DNA of 64,000 nt. It comes from Zygnema cylindricum (Eukaryota > Streptophyta > Zygnematophyceae > Zygnematales > Zygnemataceae). The notes under the pieces were generated by a model, which saw only the letters and a list, made by a program, of their open reading frames with translations, did not search any database and had not been told where the DNA came from. Shown here one piece after another: positions 31,741 to 42,423 of the stretch. Where the stretch lies: contig JBBHKE010001618.1 of the NCBI GenBank assembly GCA_037447655.1, forward strand, positions 87,325 through 151,324, given 5' to 3'. Position numbers and translations under genes: made by a program. Each line of letters starts with the position of its first letter. Within the stretch, counting starts at the first letter, position 1.

Positions 31741-33280
31741 AATTTCTCCATTTTACTCCAATTTCTCGATTTTTAACATTGTAAACATAATTTAACCCCA
31801 TGAAAGGGTTGACAAGGTTCTCCAACATACCGATACCCCGTATTCCCTCACCTCTTCTCCCGCCCCCACAACTCCAATTCGACCCTCTGCCACCACGATT
31901 CGGCCCACCCCGCTTCCTCTCCCTCCTTCCAATTCTTCACTAACCTATCATCTCTCCTTTGCCTTCCTCTTCCTTTTTCTCCTTTCCACTTAATATCTTT
32001 CAGCAGTTGTCTCTTTTTGTTGATAATGCCGTGAAATTCAACGTTTTAGATGGAAAAGGATCAACTTTTGGTTTGAAAAAACTTATTGCAGCTTTTTCAC
32101 AGACAATTTAATTGATTAAGCTTGATGATGTGATGCAAAGGCATGGAATCTGTCATTAAAGAATATTGATGAACATATTCCTGATTAAACTTGAAAAACT
32201 AGTTAGCAAAATTTTGTTTTCAAGAGCTTGAAGATATTATAAAAAGATTTGCCTAATAACATTGTAAAAAAGCAAAGCTTCGAGGAAGGAGAAATTAAAT
32301 AGCCTATGTAATTTACCCGTGTGGAGAATGTTTGAACCTGCTTCATACCCTTGTTTAGCCCATGTAGCGTCATCCAATTTTGGTGAAATAATTTCTAAAA
32401 TGAAATGTGAAGAAAGCTACACCGTGAATCGCTATTGCTGTAAAGAAATTATTAGAGTGAAGAAACAAGGTGTTTTAACTCTATTTTGGGTTCAAAAATA
32501 AAACAAAAGTTAACGCTAATTTACACATCCAACATTTATTTGGATACACATTCATCATATTGTATCCGATATAGACTATGTTCACATGGTCGACGTTTGA
32601 ACATGTGAGAGCATGTTTGCGAGATTTCCCCCGTCTTTTTTTCTAAGAATTAAATCCGAGTGGCCTTCCTGTGTAGACGCACTTTCTTTCCCGTGTCAAC
32701 GCCGTTATGTGTCACTTACACATATTGTACACTACACTATTTAGAAACTGTCCGAATTAGAGTAATTGACTTTCTTAAACAATACCTCTATTTGAGTAAA
32801 GGAAAATTAAAATTTCTAATTCTATTTTCGGCTCGAGCGATAAAATTTAACGGCGCCAAATTAGTGTTATTGACATTAATAGCAATTCACGGTGTAGTTT
32901 CAAAGAAAAAGTTTACTAAAAAATCTCAGCTAAAAACACAAACGCCCAGAAACTCTAAGAACCGTATGTCATTAAACTTGTAGTGATCAATGCTAACAAT
33001 AGAACATGGACTACAAAGACCCAAATCAGGATATTTAACATTGTTTTGAGAGACCTAAAGTTAGTTATGCGCAAATTATATGTGTTGTATAGCGCAGTTT
33101 TTTTTGCAATTATAATATTGTTTTTGTGCTGTTTTAGTGGGGTTGTTTTCAGAAACATGTAAAAGCCAGTTTTCATGCCACTACATTATTATTTTTGTGC
33201 TATTTTAGTGGGGTATTTAGAAACATGTAAAAGCCAACCTGCACGACAGTGATGGGGAAATCATGGACTCTAAAGCCTAA
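31741..33280. other. intergenic DNA with repeat remnants
   Basis: A pyrimidine-rich stretch lies at 31840-31985. Copies of the GCTAATAGCGATTCACGGTG family are seen near 32410-32450 and 32865-32900. At about 33118-33238 a block ending AGAAACATGTAAAAGCCA is duplicated in tandem, with GTGCT.TTTTAGTGGGG in both copies. No gene is supported. Confidence 0.5.
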
Positions 33281-33335
33281 ACTGTGTATACAAGAACACA
33301 AACCACTAAAAAAAAAGGTCATATTTCGAGAGAAA

Positions 33336-33838
33336 TGTTTAATTCTTTTTGGTTGGATGAGCTTGGAGCTTTTTTTCAAAAAAGCGGCGCAAATCGCGAC
33401 GACTGCCGGTTTGGAAGAATTTCCAAAACAGAAAGCGAAAAAAAAATTACAGAAGAGAATTTGACCGAAGAGAATTTTCCCGAAGACCTCAATAGTAGAA
33501 ATAGCAATTCTAGTAATAATAATACTAGCAATAACAATAATGATAATCAGTTTTTTTCCTTGGAGGAATGGAAAACATTTTAAAATCAATCTCCGATTCG
33601 TTCAAGAAAAACGTCTTCTCTTAATAATAGTACTCTCCACCAATCTCTCGAAGGTTCTTCTCTTTCTTTTAAATTTTCCGATATCGGATCGCTGCCCGGA
33701 AAAAAAGAAATGGTGGAGATGGCGAGAATAGCTGGAGTGGATTTGGAGGTTTTGGAAAAAAGTTTAAGGAAAGCGAGAGAGGCGGCTGAAAAAAAGTCAA
33801 AACGTCTCTACTATGGAGAATAGGGTGCATTAGGTGGC
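33336..33838 (+). pseudogene. unrecognised Asn-rich coding-like segment with one internal stop
   Basis: One frame stays coding-like from about 33336 to the TAG at 33836-33838, apart from a single TAA at 33581-33583. It reads EMFNSFWLDELGAFFQKSG, an acidic stretch (EKKITEENLTEENFPEDL), an Asn/Ser-rich run with AAT and AAC codons, and FFSLEEWKTF before the stop. It then continues in the same frame with SLSFKFSDIGSLPGKKEM, VEMARIAGVDLEVLEKSL and RKAREAAEKKSKRLYYGE, a charged helix. I do not recognise the family. Composition is unlike the neighbouring transposons. It could be a pseudogene, an exon of an unknown gene or inserted organelle or foreign DNA. Confidence 0.35.
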
Positions 33839-34142
33839 ACATAGAAAATTGAAAAGGGGCACTTGTTATATTCTTGGACTATATTAAGTCTTACATGTAA
33901 ACCCTTTCGTTATAAGAAAAACATTAAGCATTTCTTGCAATCAAATGCTTACAATTTCCAAAATTTTGGAAGATGCCACTTTGCCAAATACAAACCTCAA
34001 AATCTCATTATCAATGTTGAATGGTAAACGTCAATTTATAATTGAATGGAACCATTAGTGTTGTTGCTATCACGGGTTATTATTATGTATATTGTTCAAA
34101 TAAAGTCCAAATGTAATCTCTTTTGTTTAGCCAAATAACGTT

Positions 34143-35275
34143 TTGTCATTCAATAAAGTAAAATCGTTAATTTTAAAGTCTAGCAAAAAGATGAAATCTT
34201 TGTTGGAAAAGTTTTTTAAATCCCACGGATTGGCAAGTTTGGACAACTTCCCTTTTCCTACCTCTAAACACTTAGAACGTCACCTCATCAAAACCATTTA
34301 CGGTTTGAAACAACCCCTCCGCGTTTGGAACCATACTATCGATGCCGTTATGAAACGAGAAGGATTCACTCATATTGATACTAACTTCAACAACTATTCC
34401 TGTGGCTCTCTGGTGTTTCCTTAATCATCATTGCTATTTTTAATGATGACCCATCCTTGTTGGTCCCTCTCTCTCTCAAATTTCCACCGCCAAAGTTCTT
34501 CAACGCCATTTTGACATGAGGTACCTAGGTGAACTTACCTACTACCTTAGAATCTTGGTCATTTGAAATCGCTCCACTAAGACTCTTTGCCTTTCTCAGG
34601 AAACTTTCATCTTTGATCTCCTCGAAGTTTTTGGCATGATTGATTGCTCCTCTATTTCCACCCATTTGGATGCCAATTCTCCCCTTGTCTCCGCTATCGA
34701 CACCCTCCTCCCTCCTCCCCTCCATGCTACTTACCGCTTTTTAGTAGGTGCTTTTATGTATGCCATGCAAGCAACTTGGCCAGATATTGCCACGGCCGTC
34801 ACAAAGTTTAGTCAATTCCTTCAATGACCTTCTCAAGAGCATCTTTGAGCCGCTAAACGAGTCTTTCGCTATTTAAAATCCCTCCTCGATTCCTCTGGTT
34901 CCACTACCCTCCTCGGTTGTGTAGACTTCGATTGGGCCCAAGATGAGCTATCTCGCCGCTCCACTACTGGCTCATGTTTTTGTCTTGGACAATGGGCTTA
35001 TTTCTTGGTCTTGCAGGAAACAACCTACAACAACTTGCTCCAGTAGTGTGGCCAAATACATGGTTGCTTGCCATGCCGCCAAAGTGGTTGTTTGGCTTGG
35101 TGGCCAATATGGGTTTTCCTTCTCTTAGACCCACTCTCATCTACTCCAAATCTTAAGGCGCCCTCGCCTTGATCAAGAATCTTGTTCACCATAAGCGCAC
35201 CAAGCATATCGACATCCAATATCAGTATAACACCATCATTTCTCCTTGGCTTTCGTCCTCTTCTTTGTAAGTTCC
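34143..35275 (+). pseudogene. copia C reverse transcriptase / RNase H relic
   Basis: Heavily frameshifted plus-strand copia pol remnant. Blocks in order: IKTIYGLKQPLRVWNHTIDA (34285-34345), FLVGAFMYAMQATWPDIATA (34735-34800), AAKRVFRYLKSLLDSSGSTT near 34850-34910, RRSTTGS, KQPTTTCSSSVAKYMVACHA (RNase H second motif region with Glu changed, 35015-35075) and LIKNLVHHKRTKHIDIQYQY near 35170-35230. The RT catalytic motif region around 34430 is degenerate (FNDDPSLL). This is a different copia lineage from elements A, B, D and E. Confidence 0.75.
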
Positions 35276-35322
35276 TAGATTTCCCTTTATTTCCATCTTA
35301 ACACGTCTTTGTAGTTTTAGCT

Positions 35323-35332
35323 TGAGAGGAGG
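35323..35332 (+). other. polypurine tract of copia C
   Basis: TGAGAGGAGG directly precedes the TG that starts the LTR-like block at 35333. This matches the usual plant copia 3' end (purine tract, then TG). Confidence 0.5.
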
Positions 35333-36191
35333 TGCTAACGGTAATTTCATGTTATGTTTTTCTCTCTTGAATACGGACTTCTACTTTAGCTTCTTTTGTC
35401 CTAAGTGAACTTGACCATATTCCACTTGTTAGTGCTATGTTTACTTAAGTCTTTTTTTGTCCCGAGTTAACTTGTCCGAACTCCACTTATTCAAGTACGG
35501 TCTCCACATTGTACGTTTGGTCTTTTTCTTTTTTTTCTTTCATCGGTCAACTTTGACTAAAAGATTTGGTCTTTATGTAGCCGCCCAAATCCCGCTTTGT
35601 ATAACGTCATGCACTACTATCCACAGTTATTAGGGTTGTGATACTTGTTAGGATTTGGTACTGAGAACTCTTTTAGCGACGAGTCATTCTCGTAGCTAAA
35701 GCAGCGACGACCAGCGACGAAACAGTTTCGTCGCTGGATGTTTGAAGTACCAACGACAAAGTAGTTTCGTCGCTGGATATTTTGAAGTGACGTAGAGATT
35801 AAATGTTCGTTATGTTTCACGTATGTTTGAATAGAACTATAGAAGTGACGTGGAAATTGCTTGGTAGTTTCGGTTCACGTAAGTTCAAGTCGTACCGTGT
35901 GATTCAAGTTGGTTCGCGGTTGACTTTTCTAGTCGTACCGTGTTGTTCAAGTCGGTTCAACTTGAACGACGTTGACTCTTACGCGTTTCTAGTCGTGAAC
36001 CTATATATATATTGGTTGAGACTTCGTGGTAGTATTATCTTTTGGAGGCGTAGCTTATTAAGGAGGTGTAGAAAGGTCAGAAGTAAAAGGAAGGAAGAAA
36101 AAGAGTTGTATTTGCATTGTGCTTAATATATTGAATGATTTTAAAGAACACCATTGTTGTGTGTATATTTTATTTGGTTTGTAGCTTTTCA
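35333..36191 (+). repeat. LTR-like block between copia pol relic and copia gag
   Basis: The block begins TGCTAACGG after a purine tract and ends TTTTCA before a primer-binding-site-like sequence. It contains TATATATATAT at about 36002-36012, suitable as a promoter, leaving about 180 bases of R/U5. At 859 bases its length is plausible. It also holds a perfect hairpin at 35711-35737 and two copies of AGTCGTACCGTGT about 51 bases apart (35885-35945). Only one copy is seen in the window, so the LTR call rests on its ends and context. Confidence 0.5.
35711..35737. repeat. perfect 13-bp hairpin
   Basis: CCAGCGACGAAAC and its exact complement GTTTCGTCGCTGG are separated by a single A. The motif TTTCGTCGCTGGAT recurs at about 35765-35779. 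Confidence 0.9.
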
Positions 36192-36192
36192 A

Positions 36193-36205
36193 TTGATATC
36201 GGAGC
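36193..36205 (+). other. primer-binding site for initiator-Met tRNA (probable)
   Basis: TTGATATCGGAGC resembles the common TGGTATCAGAGC site that follows 5' LTRs of plant copia elements. It sits two bases after the LTR-like CA end and seven bases before the gag ATG. Confidence 0.55.
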
Positions 36206-36211
36206 GGATTA

Positions 36212-36790
36212 ATGGCAACACTTGCCAGTATGGCGGAGAAAGGAAAATCCTCGGCGGAACCTAGTGGAGGAGCTAGTGGGGGAGTTAGTGAAGGAGTTAC
36301 AAGGACACAATATGATGAGTATGACGAATGGGGGAAGAAAAATGTGAAAATGGACGAGGGAACGTTTGAACGCTTTCAAGAGTTTCTCAAAACACAAGAA
36401 GATGATGGAGATGGAAGAGTGAGTGGAGACTCAAACAACCCTAAGAAAATAAAAAAAAAGAAAGGGAAATCTAAACTTTATGAGGAAGAGGAGGAGAGTG
36501 AAGATGATGATTTTAAAGTGTTTAATAAAACCATCGTCTTCACGGGTTCCAACTATGCAATTTGGAAGAGATACACTCGAGACGCATTCACACCGAAAAA
36601 ACTTTGGGACATCGTTATCGGGGAAGAAACACGACCGGATCCTTCCGTGGATCCAACCGGAGCACATAAGTGGGACAAGAAAGATATGGCGGCCTCCACC
36701 GCACTTATACAAAGTTGTGCTAGTTCTATGCATGAACATCTTCTAACTCATGATAGGGTTTTTGATTGTTGGACCGCTTTGCAAATTTCG
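36212..36790 (+). pseudogene. copia gag N-terminus truncated by element E2
   Basis: The ATG at 36212 follows the primer-binding site. About 190 codons are open: a low-complexity Gly/Ser N-terminus, an acidic/basic stretch (PKKIKKKKGKSKL, EEEEESEDDD) and then the gag domain with TIVFTGSNYAIWKRYTRDAF, KKLWDIVIGEETRPD and DRVFDCWTALQ. After about 36790 the frame runs into sequence of repeat family E, and the apparent Arg-rich tail up to 36937 is not gag. No zinc knuckle or pol follows. It is truncated by insertion or rearrangement. Confidence 0.75.
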
Positions 36791-38048
36791 TACGTCTCAA
36801 ATGTACGAAAAACTGTACGTAAAAGAGACGGTGGTTCATTTGCGCGCGCGTATTTTTTACATATCCTCCACTCCGTCTTCAGAAGCCGCCGTCGGAGACG
36901 CCGTAAATTCCGCCACTCGCCGTTACACCGCCAATAGTTATTACACCGCCAATCGTTATTATCGTTGTGTACGGTAATTCCGTCCCGCTTTTTTTTTTTA
37001 TATTCTCAAATAGAATTTTCCACTCTATCTAAAAAAACCCCTAATTCCTAATTAGAATAGACGATTTCTTCTAAAATTTTCAAATTCCCAATTAGCGTAA
37101 ACCACGCTAATTATTCGTATACGCTAAAAAAACTTACACGCTAATAACGATTGGCGGTGTAGCGTAGAAATTTCTTTAGCGTACATGAAAAATTACCGTG
37201 GTTTACGCTAATAAATAATTTGAAAATTTTGAAAAAAAACATACATTCTAATTGTTTAATAATTTTAATTTGGGTCTTTGAAAAAAATAAAAGTCTGTCG
37301 CAAACATGCTTACACTAATATAGGTATTCGTACAAAATCTGACAAATCGTACACAAATCGTACGTTCACACAGTCGAAACGTGGTTGCTGGACGAATATG
37401 TGCGAACGTGTTATTTGACAGCCCGATTAGACCCCCTCTTTAGAGCGCACATTCTCATGCGTCCGGGGCTACTAAAACTCATTAGTTATGCTTTTTCACT
37501 TAAAAAGGTACAATTTTGTGTGTTCTGACACTGTCCGTACACCACACTAATTGATTGATGGCGTACTTCCATTTTGTACGGTACTAAAAAAATAACCCTA
37601 AATAGAGTAAAGAAAAAAATATGAGCCGCGGAATTTATGGCGCCTCCTACGCTATTTGTATATAAGCGGCGAGCCGCGAAATTTATGGCGTCTCGCACGC
37701 GTATTTTTACATGAGCGGCGAGCCGCGGAATTTATGGCGTCTTGCACGCGTATTTTTACATGAGCGGCGAGCCACGGATTTTACGGCGTCTCGCACGCAT
37801 ATTTTTATGTCCTACACACCGTCTTTAGGAGGACGCCGCCGTTGGAGACGTCGTAAATTTCGGCGCTCGCCGCTAGTTTGTTGCACGTTTCAGTTTTTAG
37901 GGTTTTCAATGTTTAAATATTTAAATTTAAAAAGTACAAAGAGGTACGAATTTAACCTACGAATTTTAAAAGCTTGATATTGTTTTATGCGCACGGAACG
38001 TATTATTCGTTAGTTTACTCCGTGCGTTTTATGCGCATAGGACATCTA
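36790..38048. mobile_element. non-autonomous element E2 (inverted relative to E1), with nested repeat
   Basis: The left part (36785-36940) matches E1 14860-14960 inverted, sharing CATTTGCGCGCGCGTATTTT and the GGAGACGCCGTAAATTCCGC core. The right end (37960-38048) matches the E1 left end inverted and finishes GGACATCTA, complementary to TAGATGTCC. Three short tandem copies of the GGCGAGCC.CGGAATTTA core lie at 37665-37800. Dispersed repeat Z copy 2 is at 37365-37640. The element interrupts the copia gag at 36212. Confidence 0.55.
37365..37640 (+). repeat. dispersed repeat Z, copy 2
   Basis: Matches 13575-13865 in the same orientation over about 280 bases, with many small differences. It is non-coding. 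Confidence 0.65.
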
Positions 38049-38049
38049 T

Positions 38050-38719
38050 GGTGGACTTCCATTAGGCGTCTCAGTAATTGTACTGAAAATTTTACTGAAG
38101 GGCGTGCCTTCCATTAGGCCGCGTCCTGTATCCACTTTTTTTTTGCGTAGCTCATTCTGGTTGGTAACACGAAAGTTAGTATTCGAAAGAATCTTCGAAC
38201 GCAATGTCAAAACGCAATATTTGTACGAGCCGAGGTAATATCTGTACCCGCGGAGGAAAAATCTGTACCGTCGGAGGTAATTAATGACTCGTACAGAGGG
38301 CATTAAATGTACTACCAAAAATTTCAAAATGCAACGACAAAATGGCGACGACGAACGTTGATGGTGGAAGCGTGACGGGATGATTTCGGCAGATTTTCAG
38401 CCTCCATGGCGGAAGGCACATGGCCCTTGCGACGTGTACGCACATACGCGCGCGCTCATCCTAGATTCATTTGAACTTTTCCACTCGGCCTATTTTACAC
38501 GTTATGTATTCGAGAACTCTCCTCAATGTGCACGGTCTTAACAAACTGAAGGGTTGGTAGAAAGTGAAATTGAATCCGACGGTCCTAATTTACGCCTACA
38601 AACTTGGACAATTTTTTGTAATGTTGTTTTCGTTGAAAAAAAAAAATCTGTAGGAACTTGTACGAAACAGTACGCCCTTCAGTAAAATACCCCACTTTTT
38701 CGCTAATGGAACTCCACCC
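38050..38719. mobile_element. MITE-like element M1
   Basis: Starts GGTGGACTTCCATTAG and ends CTAATGGAACTCCACCC, a terminal inverted repeat of about 17 bases with one mismatch. It is 670 bases long with no coding capacity. It is an inverted copy of M3 along nearly its whole length; shared pieces include TCTGTACC.TCGGAGG and AGGGCATTAAATGTACTACC. Confidence 0.7.
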
Positions 38720-38723
38720 ATAT

Positions 38724-39467
38724 GGTAACATTCCATTAGGTGCTCCCAATAAATGTATGGAAAAGTTTACAGACAGCGTTTACTCGAAGTCCGCTCCATT
38801 ATGTCGGGCCAGTAACAAACCTTCCTCTATTATGATTGGCGCCACATAGGTTAGAGTCCAAATTTTGAAAATCTTAAAAAAATCTACAAACTGAAAGTCA
38901 TATTTAAATATATGTACAATCGGAGGTAGTTAATGATTCGTACGTAAAGCTTGCGGCCAGATTTCGATTTTGAAAATGGAAATCAAAACTTCAAAATTGA
39001 ATGGCAAAATGACGGCGCAAACTTTGAAGGTCACGGGCAAACTTTGAATGTTGGGGGATGTCAGATGGAAGGTGCGATGATATCTTCAGATGACCTACAT
39101 CTAGCATGGCAGGCGGCACATGGCATGTAGGACGTGCACGCCTGTGATCGCTTGTACAACGTAGACATTTTTTCTCCTTTTCACGTGTACCAATGGTAAT
39201 GAATGATAATCATCCACTGGGACACAACTCTCCTCGCGAGGAGAGTTCTGTCCCACTAGAGGATGTGCGCGATTGCTTCGAGGATCTCAAAAAGTGAAAC
39301 ATCCGACGGTCAAGAATTACGCCTATATTATTGGAGCTTTCCTACAAATTTCGAGTAACGATGTTTCGTCTGACAAAAAAATAATCTGGTACGGCTAGGT
39401 ACGGCACTGTACGAAAACGTACGGCGTCCAGTATCGAACCCCACTTTTCTCCTAATGGAATGTTACC
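38724..39467. mobile_element. MITE-like element M2, between M1 and M3
   Basis: Starts GGTAACATTCCATTAGG and ends CCTAATGGAATGTTACC, a perfect 17-base terminal inverted repeat. It shares the TTCCATTAG core with M1/M3 and similar interior pieces (GGTAGTTAATGATTCGTACG, ACGGCACTGTACG). It is 744 bases and non-coding. Confidence 0.7.
39226..39247. repeat. perfect 22-bp palindrome in M2
   Basis: AACTCTCCTCG is followed directly by its exact reverse complement. It is bordered by GGGAC on the left and GTCCC on the right after two unpaired bases each side. Confidence 0.9.
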
Positions 39468-39471
39468 CTTA

Positions 39472-40152
39472 GGGTGGACTTCCATTAGCAAAAAAGTGGG
39501 GTTTTTTACGGACGGCCGTACCGTTTCGTACAGGTACGTACATAAAAATTATTTTTTCAAAGAAAACGACATTATAGAAAAATGTCTAAGTGTAGGCGTA
39601 TATTCGGATAGTCGGATTCTATTACACTTTTTATCCGAGACGCCACGTCAACAACCCTACATTCTTTTAAGACTGTGCACAGTGAGGACAGTTCTTGAAT
39701 ACATAACGTGTAAAAATAGGCCGCGTGGAAAAGGGAAAAAAATCCACGAGGAGCGCGCGCATATGTGTGTACATGTCGCAAGGGCCACGTGCGTTTCGCC
39801 AGGGTGGTTGCAAATCTGCCGAAGTTTTCCCGTCACGCTCCCACCATCAAAGTTTGCCGCCACCTTTTTGTCATTGCGTTTTGAAATTTTGGGTAGTACA
39901 TTTAATGCCCTCTGTACGAGTCATTAATTACCTCTGACGGTACAGATATTTCCTCCGCGGGTACAAATATTGCATTCACACTTTACATTCTAAGATTCTT
40001 TCAAGATTTTAAGCATCTAATATTAACCTACGTGTTACAACCAAAATGAGCCACGCAAATAAAAAGTGGATTACTGTCGCGGCCTAATGGAAGGCACGCC
40101 CTTCACTAAAAATTTCCGTAGTATTACTGAGACGCCTAATGGAAGTCCACCC
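39472..40152. mobile_element. MITE-like element M3, inverted copy of M1
   Basis: Starts GGGTGGACTTCCATTAG and ends CTAATGGAAGTCCACCC, a perfect 17-base terminal inverted repeat. It is 681 bases long. With M1 it forms a foldback of about 670-base arms around M2. Confidence 0.7.
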
Positions 40153-40188
40153 TTATAAAAAAAAAAAAACTACTCTACGCCCATGTAT

Positions 40189-40251
40189 GAAAATGAGTTG
40201 GAACTGTACGAAAATGAGTTGGAACTATACGAAAATGAGCTAGACCTGTAC
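40189..40251 (+). repeat. three 21-bp tandem units
   Basis: Units start at 40189, 40210 and 40231 (GAAAATGAGTTGGAACTGTA type). The resulting YENELEL heptad peptides are a by-product of a period divisible by three. A partial MITE-like end (CTCACTTTTCGCCTGATGGA) follows at about 40280. Confidence 0.85.
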
Positions 40252-40687
40252 AAAAATTCACTTTTTCTAGTAATGAAGCTCACTTTTCGCCTGATGGAGG
40301 TTCACTCTAAGTCCACAAAAATAACAAAAAAGGGGTCACTAGTGACGGCAAATGAAAAAGTCGACGTACTACAGGACGGGGAACAGAAACAATATCCCCC
40401 CATTTAAGGAATCTACAATATAAGATGAAACCATCTCCAATATATAGAGTAAGTGCACAATTTACCGTACGCGTGGAAAGGCGATAGATGAAATCGAAAA
40501 AGAATTGTTTAAAAAGCAGCGAGACAATATAGATTCAATGATGACAAATTGACAGTGTGTAAGAATAATAGTACGATATTTGTACACGGGCGATATATTT
40601 ATAATTTTAGATGAACCCATGTAAAACAAACGATACGCACTGAAAAATAGAATGTGTGAAAACTAAAAAGGTGTTGTTTTTAGATTC

Positions 40688-41907
40688 GGAGGAAGTAATT
40701 TATATGAAGCAGCCAGAGATGTATGCAGAAAAAGGGAAAGAAAATCTGGTCTGTAAACTGTTGAAGTCCCTGTATGGTCTGAAACAGGCTCCAAGACAAT
40801 GTAACCTAAAATTAGATGAGTTTTTAACCAATCTTGGCTTTACCAGGATCAGTTAGGATCAGTTCAGATCACTCAGTCTATGTAATGCAAGGTGATGATG
40901 GAGTGATTTATGTGGCAGTTTATGTAGATGATTTGCTACTGATTAGCAAATCTATCAATGAGATTAATAAAATAAAATCAGCTTTGAATTCCCGGTTTGA
41001 AATGAAAGACTTGGGTGAGGCTAAGTATATTATAGGAATTCAAGTAGAAAGAGACAGGAAACAAAAAATTATTTATTTAACTCAAAAAGAAGCAATCAAG
41101 AACATGTTAGAAAAGTTTGGCATGTCGGACGCAAAGGGGAGTGCCACTCCAATGGAATTCAGTCAAAAATTGGAAGGCACGGAAACGGATGGTGGTGTTT
41201 TGGTTGATGATTTCTTAGATTCAGGGGAGGCAGATTCTATGTCCTCCATTCCTTACAGGCAGATTGTCGGAAGCCTCATTTATTTCATGAATTGTACTCG
41301 TTCCGACATCGCAGCAGCGGTTGGAGCCTTAAGCCGAAGTCTTCAGAATCCAAGGAAATCAGACTATGAGGCAGCAAAGAGAGTTCTTCGTTATCTTGCA
41401 GGAACTCAAAATCTTAGACTCTCTCTCGGTGGAGAGGAAGTCAAAATTCATACATGGAGCGATGCGAGCTACGGAGATATGCCAAGCCAACGCTCCACCA
41501 CCGAATACATTTTGAAGATCGGAAGTGGAACTTGCTGCTGGAGTAGCAAAGTTCAGAAGGTAACGGCTCAGTCTACCATGGAGGCTGAGTACATGGCTGC
41601 CAGCTCGGCAGTTAAGGAGTTACTTTTGGTAAAGTCTCTTCTCCAAGAGCTTCTCTTTATGCAATCTGGACCACAGATAGTGTGGTGTGATAATCAGGCA
41701 GCAATTGCTATTGCATCTAATCCCAGTCATCACTTTAAGAGTAAGCACATTGATATCAAGCTACACTTTGTAAGAGAAAAGGTGATGGGACAAGTCTTGA
41801 AGTTGAGTTATTTATCGGATGAGCAAATGGTGGCTGATATGATGACGAAACCCTTACCTGCTCCCAAATTGAAGTTATGTAGAGAGGCATGTGGACTGAG
41901 TGACTAG
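40688..41907 (+). pseudogene. copia D unit 0: RT (partial) and RNase H
   Basis: Begins abruptly inside RT at EEVIYMKQPEMYAEK. A stop (TAG near 40855) interrupts the frame, then a long open stretch runs to the TAG at 41905-41907. It carries AVYVDDLLLISKS, GEAKYIIGIQVERD, GSLIYFMNCTRSDIAAAVGA, HTWSDASYGD, EAEYMAASSA, WCDNQAAIAIAS and SKHIDIKLHFVRE. The upstream junction at 40670-40685 reads TGTTGTTTTTAGA, identical to the first 13 bases of the LTR. Confidence 0.85.
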
Positions 41908-41930
41908 CAGAGTCTAAAGCTTTAGGGGAG

Positions 41931-42423
41931 TGTTGTTTTTAGAAAGCTTTAGTCCTCTTTATGCCTCAGCTGTGAGAGAGAGCTGTTCAGGGCTTAAGCT
42001 ATTTTTGGTTGAGTTCGGTTCAGTACTTACCGAAATTAGTGTGACAGTGAAGTTGGGAGTTCACGGTTCATTCACATTTGGGACACGTGTCGTCACTTGG
42101 GAGAATGCGTGAGTATGTCCTCTATGGACGTATGGAAATTCGGCAGGACCACTGGACTTCGTAAAGTCAATTCTACGTTGCCAAATCCTCTAATCGGACC
42201 GCTGACAGTCGCCGCCAACAAACAGTGACAAGGCGTGACTAGATCATTATCACTTTACGTTGTCTTAACTTCGGTGTAAATATTTGTGATAGAATGTTAG
42301 ATGTACGGCTGGAATGCCTCCGTACAGCTTAGTGTAGTTTCGGTGTATAAAAGTAGGACTTAGTGTTTAGGAACAAATGATATGAAAACTGTACACTCAG
42401 TTTTATGTAATTTCATTTCTACA
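41931..42423 (+). repeat. copia D LTR 1
   Basis: Starts TGTTGTTTTTAGAAAGC after the purine tract and ends CATTTCTACA; 493 bases. Promoter-like GTATAAAAGTAGGACTTAGT lies near 42342. It lacks about nine bases (AATTTGATT) present in LTRs 2-4. Confidence 0.85.

Noticed and set aside
33284-33286. Start codon for the Asn-rich segment at 33284
   Set aside because: The triplet is GTG, not ATG. The coding-like character is clear only from about 33336.
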